Part shown: positions 7,618 to 14,815 of the stretch, one piece after another
Numbering within the stretch: position 1 is the first letter of the stretch
Layout: each line of letters begins with the position of its first letter
Source: Pseudomonas fluorescens
GTDB taxonomy: Bacteria > Pseudomonadota > Gammaproteobacteria > Pseudomonadales > Pseudomonadaceae
DNA: 64,000 nucleotides
Assembly (NCBI RefSeq): GCF_001307275.1
Contig: NZ_CP012831.1
Location: 5,014,501 to 5,078,500, forward strand
Reading direction: 5' to 3'
Translations under genes and position numbers: made by a program
The notes under the pieces: generated by a model
What the model saw: the letters and a program-made list of their open reading frames with translations, nothing else
The model's database searches: none
What the model was told of the DNA's origin: nothing

Positions 7618-8961
7618 ATGCAAACCTCACTTTTAAGTAACAACGAGACTCATCATGAGTTTATTGATGATGAGAAGAAAAAATCCATGAAAAATGTTGT
7701 TGCCGGGAGTCTCTTCGGCACAGCGTTAGAAACCTATGACCTCTATTTGTACGGTACCGCGGCGGCGCTGATCTTCGCTCCTCTGTTCTTTCCAGGCACC
7801 GATGAAGCCGTCTCAAGACTCGCCTCGCTAGCGTCCTTCGCCATATCATTTGTCGCACGGCCACTGGGCTCGCTGGTGCTTGGACATTTCGGCGACCGGA
7901 TAGGCCGCAAGAAATTGCTCTACCTCACGCTGATCATCATGGGCTTGAGCACCGTCGGTATTGGCTTGCTGCCTACCTACGCGAGCGTAGGAATCTGGGC
8001 ACCCATCATGCTGTGTGTGCTGCGCTTCATCCAGGGCTTCGCTTTTGCCGGAGAATACAGCGGTGCAGTGCTCATGCTACTTGAGCATGCACCCCGGCGA
8101 AAACGTGGCTTTTATGCAGCCATCAACAACATTGGTCCGGTGTTCGGATTCATCGCCTCGGCGGGGTTGCTGTTGATTGTCAGCAGTTTATTGTCGGTGG
8201 AGGATTTCTATAAGTGGGGATGGCGCATTCCATTCATCGCCAGTCTCGCTCTGTTGGTCGTCGGCGTCTTCGTCCGGTCCAAAGTTGCCGAATCTCCGGT
8301 GTTCGAAAAGACCGCCGAAAAGCGCGCGGCAGCCAAGGGGCCGAACCTGTCTCCTGCCATGCGCCTGTTCACCAAGTATCCTAAACAGTTACTTTTGGTC
8401 GCAGGTGCCAACATCTGTCATTTTTCGACATTTTATCTTTTTACCGTGTTCGCATTGAGTTATGGCCAGAAGGAACTGGGCCTTTCCAATGCCTTTGTGC
8501 TCTCGGTAGCGATGGTAGCTATCTGCACGCACCTGGTAATTGTTCCCTTCGCCGGCGCAATGGCCGATCGACTGGGTCGACGCACCATGATGTTGATCGG
8601 CTTCGTGGTGACTGCACTGGCCGCGTTTCCCTTCTGGCACCTATTTTCCACAGGCCAGTTCCTACCCATGGTCTTGGGCTCATGCCTGTTCATGGCCGGC
8701 TACGGCTTGGTATACGGTGCTGTGCCTTCATTCACCGGCGAGGCATTTGGACCCAGCGCACGATTCACCGGGTTCGCCATGGCCACCAATGTCGGTGGCA
8801 TCATCGGTGGCGGCACGGCGCCCATCGTCGGCGCCTACCTGCTCAGCCATTATGGCTCGCCCTACGCCATCTCGGTCTACACGGTAGTGCTCGCAGCAAT
8901 CTCTGCCTTGTGCGTCTACCTGTCTGCCGAAACCAGAATGATCGACATCACTGACGAGTAA
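7618..8961 (+). CDS. MFS transporter, metabolite:H+ symporter (MHS) type
   Basis: A 447-residue inner-membrane protein with about 12 hydrophobic helices. The MHS subfamily signature is clear: ALETYDLYLYGTAAALIF near the N-terminus (residues about 38-55), the loop 2-3 motif GHFGDRIGRKK, and RFIQGFAFAGEYSGA in helix 4. Members carry dicarboxylates, shikimate, sugar acids or similar organic acids with protons. It lies 56 nt behind the kinase on the same strand, so it is the likely importer of the acid sugar handled by this cluster. A hairpin follows the stop. Confidence 0.88.
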   Translation: MQTSLLSNNETHHEFIDDEKKKSMKNVVAGSLFGTALETYDLYLYGTAAALIFAPLFFPGTDEAVSRLASLASFAISFVARPLGSLVLGHFGDRIGRKKLLYLTLIIMGLSTVGIGLLPTYASVGIWAPIMLCVLRFIQGFAFAGEYSGAVLMLLEHAPRRKRGFYAAINNIGPVFGFIASAGLLLIVSSLLSVEDFYKWGWRIPFIASLALLVVGVFVRSKVAESPVFEKTAEKRAAAKGPNLSPAMRLFTKYPKQLLLVAGANICHFSTFYLFTVFALSYGQKELGLSNAFVLSVAMVAICTHLVIVPFAGAMADRLGRRTMMLIGFVVTALAAFPFWHLFSTGQFLPMVLGSCLFMAGYGLVYGAVPSFTGEAFGPSARFTGFAMATNVGGIIGGGTAPIVGAYLLSHYGSPYAISVYTVVLAAISALCVYLSAETRMIDITDE

Positions 8962-8969
8962 TGCCCCCC

Positions 8970-8997
8970 GCGTGCGGCTTGCCCACATGCCGCACGC
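8970..8997 (+). terminator. hairpin after the MFS gene
   Basis: A 9-bp perfect GC-rich stem (GCGTGCGGC / GCCGCACGC) with a 10-nt loop starts 8 nt behind the MFS stop. It is followed by TTGCTC rather than a clean T-run, so termination of the RLP operon here is probable but not certain. Confidence 0.55.
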
Positions 8998-9037
8998 TTG
9001 CTCGACTCGGCAAGCGTAACGCCCTCCAGGCATAAGC

Positions 9038-9072
9038 GGGTCAGACCACGTTCATGAATCGTGGTCTGACCC
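9038..9072. terminator. 35-bp near-perfect palindrome
   Basis: A 13-bp perfect stem (GGGTCAGACCACG and its complement) encloses a loop that is itself nearly palindromic (TTCATGAA). It lies between two convergent genes, 79 nt past the GMC oxidoreductase stop, so a bidirectional terminator is the simplest reading. A protein-binding site is an alternative. Confidence 0.5.
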
Positions 9073-9150
9073 ATACCCTCCTGGCGAATATATGATGATT
9101 CGAACAGCACCGGTGGCATAGGAATCCAGTGTATTGAGAGGTTCGTGGTT

Positions 9151-10728
9151 TTAACTGGCCAGAGTGATCACACCCTGGGCCGCGAGGACGAGATCGGCTG
9201 CCCGCTCGCCAATGACCACGCAAGGCGCCATGGTATTGCCGACGGTGATTCGCGGCATGACCGAGGCATCCGCGATCCGCAATTTCTCGATGCCATACAC
9301 GCGCAACTGATGGTCGACCACAGACATTTCATCTCGGCCCATTTTAGCGGTGCAGGACGGGTGCCAATAGGACACGGCAGAGTTGCGGATGAACTGCTCC
9401 ATGGCGTGGTGCGCTTTCGGCCCGGGCACCACCTCGCGCTTTACCAGGTCGTTGAAGGTTTCGCTGTTCCCGAGTGCCCTGCAGAGGTCGATCGATGCAA
9501 ACGCCGCCGCCATGTCCTCGGGCGCGCTCAGCGAGTTCGGCTCGATGAGCGGAGCATCCGACGGCCCGGCGCCCGATAGGCGCAGGCGCCCTCGACTGAC
9601 AGGCCTGGCCAGCCCTGCGAACATCGTCCAACCCTGTTGCGGTGGCTGGATACCCACTTCAGCAGGAGAGGGCACCGCAAATTCAAGCTGGCAGTGCAGC
9701 AGGTCTGGCGCGTCCAGGCGACTGTCGCTTTTCCAGTACAACGTGGTTTCACAACCGCCGCCACCCACCGCCTGGGGTTGCAGGTACTCCCAGGTACAGC
9801 CAAAGGCAACATGATCCTGAAGATTCTGACCCACACCGGGAAGGTGACTGATCGGGACGATGCCATGGGGGCGCAGTTCACTTTCCGGGCCGATGCCTGA
9901 CTGCATGAGCACCTTGGGCGTGTTCACCGCGCCCATGGACAAGACGACTTCGGCTTCGGCATAGAAGCGGTACCGTTGCCCTTCGATGATCACTTCGACA
10001 CCGACCGCCCTTGTGTCCCTAAGCAGGACACGGGCTACCAGCGCGCCGGTGAGGACGGTCAGGTTCGGTTGGTGCAGCCGTGGTCGGACATAGGAATCGT
10101 AAACGGATTCGCGCCTGCCCTGGTTGATGCGTAGATCGGTGATCGCGGCCCCGCCGGGGCCTTCCATCATCGCTCCGTTGGGACTGTCATATCGGGGGAT
10201 ACCCAAACGACTGGCCGCTTCCAGGGTTGCCCAGGCGAGGGGTTGAGGCGAGTCCGGCTGCTCGACATGCACGGGGCCACCTGAACCACGCCGTGCGGCA
10301 TCCGGGCTGCCGTGCCAGTTTTCGATCCTGCGGTAGTAATCCAGCACCGAATCGTATCCCCAGGCGCAGTCGCCGGACTCGGCGGCGAAGTGATCCCAGT
10401 CCGATCGATGCCCGCGTGCCCAGACCATCACGTTGATGCTGGAGCCACCTCCAAGTCCCTTGCCCATGTTCAAGGAAAGACGACGCCCGTTGAGGTGCGG
10501 ATTGGGTTGTCCTGCGAATGCCCAGTCGCGCTCTGAACCGAGGTTCAGCGGCCACTGCGCAGGCTCTGCAACTTCGGGGCCGGCGTATTCGTTGCCGGCT
10601 TCAATCAACAACACGCGTGCGTTGTCCTGTTGGGCAAGGCGGGCCGCAACCACGCAGCCCGCCGTACCCGCACCACACACGATGAAGTCGTAGTTCCGAT
10701 CACGCCGATGATTCATGTGTCCGTCCAT
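9151..10728 (-). CDS. GMC family FAD-dependent oxidoreductase
   Basis: A 525-residue flavoprotein of the glucose-methanol-choline family. The FAD-binding motif is DFIVCGAGTAGCVVAARL (residues about 13-30), followed by GKGLGGGSSIN and the second GMC signature near SMGAVNTPKVLMQSGIG. The C-terminal catalytic segment YWHPSCTAKMG carries the active-site His, and DASVMPRITVGNTMAP closes the FAD site. It oxidises an alcohol group of an unknown substrate. It is convergent with the acid-sugar cluster and could feed it, but nothing in the sequence proves this. The start at 10728 lacks a clear Shine-Dalgarno; ATG 10716 is possible. Confidence 0.9.
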   Translation of the reverse strand: MDGHMNHRRDRNYDFIVCGAGTAGCVVAARLAQQDNARVLLIEAGNEYAGPEVAEPAQWPLNLGSERDWAFAGQPNPHLNGRRLSLNMGKGLGGGSSINVMVWARGHRSDWDHFAAESGDCAWGYDSVLDYYRRIENWHGSPDAARRGSGGPVHVEQPDSPQPLAWATLEAASRLGIPRYDSPNGAMMEGPGGAAITDLRINQGRRESVYDSYVRPRLHQPNLTVLTGALVARVLLRDTRAVGVEVIIEGQRYRFYAEAEVVLSMGAVNTPKVLMQSGIGPESELRPHGIVPISHLPGVGQNLQDHVAFGCTWEYLQPQAVGGGGCETTLYWKSDSRLDAPDLLHCQLEFAVPSPAEVGIQPPQQGWTMFAGLARPVSRGRLRLSGAGPSDAPLIEPNSLSAPEDMAAAFASIDLCRALGNSETFNDLVKREVVPGPKAHHAMEQFIRNSAVSYWHPSCTAKMGRDEMSVVDHQLRVYGIEKLRIADASVMPRITVGNTMAPCVVIGERAADLVLAAQGVITLAS

Positions 10729-10779
10729 ATCGATGCAGCGGTTGGGCTCAGGGTTATCGGGGGTGTCGTGCCGCAGCGA

Positions 10780-11553
10780 TCACTGCTCGCCGACGCTTTT
10801 CACGGCCTCTAGAATCACCTTGGCCACTTCGGCCGGCTGCGACTGCTGGGGCACGTGGCTGGTGTGCACCTGCGCCAGGGTGGCGCCGATACGCTTGGCG
10901 GCGGAACGCTGGACATCGGGATGGATCATCCGGTCCTCGGTGGCGAGCAGATACCAGGACGGTTTGGTCTTCCAGGCGGAGACGGTCGTTTTGTCCTCGA
11001 ACGCGGATGCCTTGATGGGGCCTTGCGTCGCGGTCATCACGGCGGTCTGCGCCGCTGGAAGATCCTGGGCGAAGTCCTTGGCCATGCCTTCCGGGGTCAA
11101 GTAGAGGAAACCGTTGCCGTCAGCTTTGATCTGACTGATGCCCGGGGGCGTGGGCGCGCCTTTGCCTTGTTCGCCGCTGGTTTGACCGGCATCGGGAGCG
11201 AAGGCGGCGACGTACACCAGGGCACGGACTTTCTTGTCGCTGCCGGCCTGGGTAATCACGGTGCCGCCCCAGGAATGACCGACCAGCACGACCGGGCCCG
11301 GCTGATTGTCCAGCGTTCTTTGCGTGGCAGCGACATCGTCGGCAAGCGAGGTGAGCGGGTTTTGCACGACCGAAACGGCGACCCCCTTGGCTTGCAGAAG
11401 CGGCACGACCTTGGCCCAATCGGAGCCGTCGGCGAATGCGCCGTGTACGATGACCACCGAAGGCGTTGTATCTTGGGCCTGGCTGATACCGGCGGCCAAT
11501 GTGCTTGCAAGGGCGAAGGCGACGGTGACGGCTTTTGATCTGAATGTTTTCAT
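10780..11553 (-). CDS. secreted alpha/beta hydrolase
   Basis: A 257-residue protein with an N-terminal signal peptide (MKTFRSKAVTVAFALAST to AQA, about 24 residues). The alpha/beta hydrolase body begins at PSVVIVHGAFADGSDW. The nucleophile elbow is GHSWGG (VVLVGHSWGGTVI), and the catalytic His is probably in VHTSHVPQQSQP near the end. I start at ATG 11553, with an AGGAG a few bases upstream; the frame extends further but the signal peptide fixes the start. The family includes EstC-like esterases and lactone hydrolases. It is divergent from the LuxR-type gene, which may control it. Confidence 0.85.
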   Translation of the reverse strand: MKTFRSKAVTVAFALASTLAAGISQAQDTTPSVVIVHGAFADGSDWAKVVPLLQAKGVAVSVVQNPLTSLADDVAATQRTLDNQPGPVVLVGHSWGGTVITQAGSDKKVRALVYVAAFAPDAGQTSGEQGKGAPTPPGISQIKADGNGFLYLTPEGMAKDFAQDLPAAQTAVMTATQGPIKASAFEDKTTVSAWKTKPSWYLLATEDRMIHPDVQRSAAKRIGATLAQVHTSHVPQQSQPAEVAKVILEAVKSVGEQ

Positions 11554-11639
11554 GGGATGAACTCCTGTGTGGGAGCTCAATTCTGCTGACTGGCCTGCTT
11601 CGTGGGCATCGGTCATTTATCCGACCCCAAGGCATTTTC

Positions 11640-13079
11640 ATGGATAGTGCGTTGCAACTGGACATTTCATTGAGCGCAGCGCTGCAGGCGATCGGCCAGG
11701 TCGGGGACCTCAGCATGGGCCAGCCACTCGGGCATTCGCGACGCGTTGCCGCACTGGCGCGCAGTCTGGCGCAGGCCTCACACGGCGATGGCGAGCACCT
11801 GAAGGTGGCGGAGCAGGTCGCCTTGCTGCGCTGGTCCGGCTGCACCGCCAACGCCGAAGGGTTTGCGGATCTGCTCGGTGATGACGTCGACGGCCGCCGT
11901 GCGATGCTCGACCTGACCCTGAGCAAAGAGGCCATGAACGCGGTGCATCAGGCGACCCCGCTGGCCGTCGTGCACTGCGAGGTCTCCGGCGAAGTCGCGA
12001 AAACCCTCGAACTGGGGGCCGCTGTCGAGGCAGGCTTGTGCCGCGTATTCGAAACCTACGATGGGACTGGCCGGCCGCTGGGCTTGACCCATGAGCACAT
12101 TCCGGAGGTCGCCTATCAGGTGGTGCTTGCCGGTGATCTGGACATTCTCAGTCGAGCACATGGCTTGGACGCGGCGCTGCGCTGGATCCGCGACCAGTCG
12201 GATCGGCGCTATCCCGCTGCCCTCGCGTCGTTGCTCATGGATAACGCCAGGGCGTGGCTGGCAGACCTGGATGGTCGCTCTCAAAACCCGGTCCATGGGG
12301 AGGCCGAACGCTCCGTCTCGCTGACCTTGGTGGGGGACGTGATTGACTTGAAGCTACCCTGGCTGGCGGGGCATTCGCGGCGGGTGGCGCATGTCGCCAT
12401 GGAGGCTGCACGCTTGTGGGGGCTAGGTGAACCCACCCTGACAGCGCTCGGAAAGGCGGCGCTTGTCTACGGTCTGGGTCGGGCAGCCGTTTCCAACCAA
12501 CTCTGGAACACCGCCGGGGCGCTGCCTTATAGCGCCGCGGAGCGGGTGCACCTGGTTCCCTACTGGACGCAACAGGCGCTGAGGCCTATCGGTGAACTGG
12601 CCGTGCCTGCCGAGATTGCCGCCCATGCCTACGAACGGCTCAACGGCAGTGGCTACTTTCGAGGTGTGATGGGGGATGCGCTGTGTGCCGAGCATCGGCT
12701 GCTAGCCACTTCCGTAGCCTGGGTCGCACTCAGGGAAGCCAGGCCCTGGAGGGCGGCCCACGGCGAATCGGAGGCGGCCAGACTGCTGGAGCAGGATGCC
12801 GCCCGTGGCTTGTTCGACAAGGCTGTGTGCGAAGCGGTTATCGCCGCTGCACGTGGCGAGCGTCGGACTCATCAGCCGAAGAGTTCGTTACTCACCGCAC
12901 GGGAGTGTCATGTGCTCCTGGAAATCAGCCGTGGCGCCAGTAACAAGCAGGTGGCGCGGCTGCTGGACATCAGTCCGAGCACCGTTCGCACACACATGGA
13001 AAGCATATTTCGCAAACTGGAATGCTCGACCCGAGCTGCCGCGACCCTGAAGGCATTGACGCTGGGCTTGATCTCCTGA
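11640..13079 (+). CDS. degenerate HD-GYP domain protein with LuxR-type DNA-binding domain
   Basis: A 479-residue protein. Residues about 235-360 resemble an HD-GYP phosphodiesterase: GHSRRVAHVAMEAARLWGL, then ALVYGLGRAAV where the HD signature HDIGK should be (Tyr277-Gly278 in its place), and ERLNGSGYFRG (335-340) in place of DGSGYP. An N-terminal repeat also has GHSRRVAALARSL. The C-terminus (about 418-479) is a LuxR HTH: LTARECHVLLEISRG, NKQVARLLDISPSTVRTHM. The metal ligands look lost, so I infer a sensor or scaffold that controls transcription. It is divergent from the secreted hydrolase, 86 bp apart. Confidence 0.82.
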   Translation: MDSALQLDISLSAALQAIGQVGDLSMGQPLGHSRRVAALARSLAQASHGDGEHLKVAEQVALLRWSGCTANAEGFADLLGDDVDGRRAMLDLTLSKEAMNAVHQATPLAVVHCEVSGEVAKTLELGAAVEAGLCRVFETYDGTGRPLGLTHEHIPEVAYQVVLAGDLDILSRAHGLDAALRWIRDQSDRRYPAALASLLMDNARAWLADLDGRSQNPVHGEAERSVSLTLVGDVIDLKLPWLAGHSRRVAHVAMEAARLWGLGEPTLTALGKAALVYGLGRAAVSNQLWNTAGALPYSAAERVHLVPYWTQQALRPIGELAVPAEIAAHAYERLNGSGYFRGVMGDALCAEHRLLATSVAWVALREARPWRAAHGESEAARLLEQDAARGLFDKAVCEAVIAAARGERRTHQPKSSLLTARECHVLLEISRGASNKQVARLLDISPSTVRTHMESIFRKLECSTRAAATLKALTLGLIS

Positions 13080-13198
13080 TACCAAGGCGCGCAGGTTGAA
13101 CATTCGAAGCTCGGCAACAGGAGGTCCGGCAGGCCTTCTCCTTTGACGTTCAACCTCGTACGGGGGAGGTCCGCGACCTGCGTGTGTTCGCTTTTGGT

Positions 13199-13217
13199 GT
13201 TATTGAAAGTCATTATC
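13199..13217. promoter_or_regulatory. putative Fur box upstream of the ECF sigma gene
   Basis: Read on the minus strand, the 19 bases match the Fur consensus GATAATGATAATCATTATC at 14 positions, with a perfect first half (GATAATGA). The site lies about 45 nt before the sigma factor start. This is where iron repression of FecI-type sigma genes usually acts. Confidence 0.6.
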
Positions 13218-13260
13218 ATTTGATATATTCTCGCGACTCCTCCTCGCTTGAGTCGCTTGC

Positions 13261-13767
13261 GTGTCCAGGCCATCCGATCCTCATTCCACCGACGGCCAGT
13301 TCGAGAGCCATTCGAGTGAACTGCTGCGCTTCCTCACACGGCAGGTGAAGTGCGCAGAACTGGCGGCCGACCTGCGCCAGGAGACTTGGTTGCGCTTTCG
13401 CCGGCGCGAGTCCGAGCAAGAGATCGGCAATCTTCGTGCGTTCCTCTATCGCATCGCGCGCAACCTGATCATCGACTACCGCCGTCAGCAAAAATCCCGC
13501 CCCGTCGAGGAGGAGATATCCATCGAATTGGTCAGTGCCCAGCCGGGTCCGGAGCGAGCGGCAAGCGACGCCCAGCGCCTGGAGCGACTGCAGCGCGTGG
13601 TCCAGGATTTGCCACCGCACCTGCGCCAGGCGTTGTTGTGGAATCGCCTGGACGGGCTGACCCAGCGTGAGATCGGCGAGCGCCTGGGGGTCTCGGAAAG
13701 CATGGCCGGACGCTATATCCTGAAGGCCCTCGAACACTGCCAGCAACAGATGGACCCGCAGCCGTGA
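13261..13767 (+). CDS. ECF sigma factor, FecI type
   Basis: A 168-residue sigma-70 family protein with regions 2 and 4 only. Region 2 shows LRQETWLRFRRRE and LRAFLYRIARNLIIDYRR (residues about 38-78). Region 4 shows LPPHLRQALLWNRLDGLTQREIGERLGVSES (about 117-147). The start is GTG 13261, and no strong ribosome site is visible. It overlaps the FecR gene by 4 nt and precedes a TonB receptor with a signalling domain. It therefore most likely transcribes that receptor when the siderophore is bound, under Fur control. Confidence 0.9.
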   Translation: MSRPSDPHSTDGQFESHSSELLRFLTRQVKCAELAADLRQETWLRFRRRESEQEIGNLRAFLYRIARNLIIDYRRQQKSRPVEEEISIELVSAQPGPERAASDAQRLERLQRVVQDLPPHLRQALLWNRLDGLTQREIGERLGVSESMAGRYILKALEHCQQQMDPQP

Positions 13768-14690
13768 ATCATCCTTCGCTTCTCGATCAGGCCCGGCAAT
13801 GGCAGGTGCTGCTGCATTCTGGCCGCGCCACCGCTGCCGATCGCGCTGCCGCGCAGGCCTGGCGTCAGGCGGCGCCCGAGCACGAGCAGGCGTTGCGTGA
13901 GGTGGAAGGGCTGTGGTCGTTGCTCGGCCAGATAGAACGTCCGGCCGAGCAGCCTCAGGTGCGCGTGCTGCGTCGTCGTCGACAGTGGGCGGCTCCACTG
14001 GCCTGCGCTGCGATGCTGTTGCTCGCCCTGTGGCTACCGCGCGGCACCTGGATTGGCCTGTATGCCGATATCAGCACCCAGCCGGGGGAGGTGCGCGAGG
14101 TGCGTCTGGCCGATGGTTCGCTGTTGACCCTCAACGGCGATTCGGCGCTGGACTGGCAGTTTGTCGAGGGTCGCCGTGAGGTCAGGCTGTACCGCGGTGA
14201 GGCGGATTTCCAGGTCGCCCATGACCCGACCCGGCCGTTCATTGTCAGGGCCGGCGAGGCGCGCATTCGCGTCACCGGCACGCGCTTCGATGTGCGTCTG
14301 GAGGAGGGCGGTGTCGACCTTGCGGTAAGCGAGGGCCGCGTGTTGGCTTCCAGCGAGGGGCGCGAGCCGCTGCCGGTGGTGGGCGGGCAGCAGGTGCAGT
14401 GGCGTGGCGGGGCGCTGCAGGCGCCGCAAGCACTGGATGCGCGTCAGCGCTTGGGCTGGCAGCGCGGCAAGCTGGTGTTCCGCGACCAGCCGCTGGAGCA
14501 AGTGTTCGCCGAGCTTGAGCGCAGCCAGTCTGCGCGGGTGCTGTTTGTCGACGAAGACGCTCGCCGGCTACAGGTGACCGGCGTGTTCGCCCTTGATGAT
14601 CCACAGGCGGTGTTGAGCGCTGTGGAAACCACCTTGCCTGTGCGTCTGGTGCGCCTGCCGGGGTTGATCCTGGTCACGTCCCGCCGCTGA
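13764..14690 (+). CDS. FecR family anti-sigma regulator
   Basis: A 308-residue inner-membrane protein. The cytosolic N-terminal sigma-binding part (about residues 5-60, QARQWQVLLHSGRATAAD and AWRQAAPEHEQAL) precedes one transmembrane helix (about 74-92). The periplasmic FecR domain follows (EVREVRLADGSLLTLNGDSA, RPFIVRAGEARIRVTGTRFDV), ending in a C-terminal STN-like segment. It starts with GTG overlapping the sigma stop (GTGA), so translation is coupled. It passes the signal from the receptor at 14816 to the sigma factor. Confidence 0.92.
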   Translation: MNHPSLLDQARQWQVLLHSGRATAADRAAAQAWRQAAPEHEQALREVEGLWSLLGQIERPAEQPQVRVLRRRRQWAAPLACAAMLLLALWLPRGTWIGLYADISTQPGEVREVRLADGSLLTLNGDSALDWQFVEGRREVRLYRGEADFQVAHDPTRPFIVRAGEARIRVTGTRFDVRLEEGGVDLAVSEGRVLASSEGREPLPVVGGQQVQWRGGALQAPQALDARQRLGWQRGKLVFRDQPLEQVFAELERSQSARVLFVDEDARRLQVTGVFALDDPQAVLSAVETTLPVRLVRLPGLILVTSRR

Positions 14691-14728
14691 GGCCCGCGCC
14701 TGTCCCTCCAAAAAAAAGAAAATATTTA

Positions 14729-14758
14729 GGCGGCGGTGGTTCAGAAATCATCGCCGCC
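14729..14758 (+). terminator. hairpin between fecR-like gene and receptor
   Basis: A 10-bp stem with one mismatch (GGCGGCGGTG / CATCGCCGCC) and a 10-nt loop, followed by TTCGTCTTCC. It would separate the regulators from the receptor gene, which is expected to have its own sigma-dependent promoter. That promoter would have to lie in the short space 14759-14815. Confidence 0.45.
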
Positions 14759-14815
14759 TTCGTCTTCCGTTCCTGCAAATGCGACTTCTTCGTATTGATA
14801 GTCAAGGACACCAGC

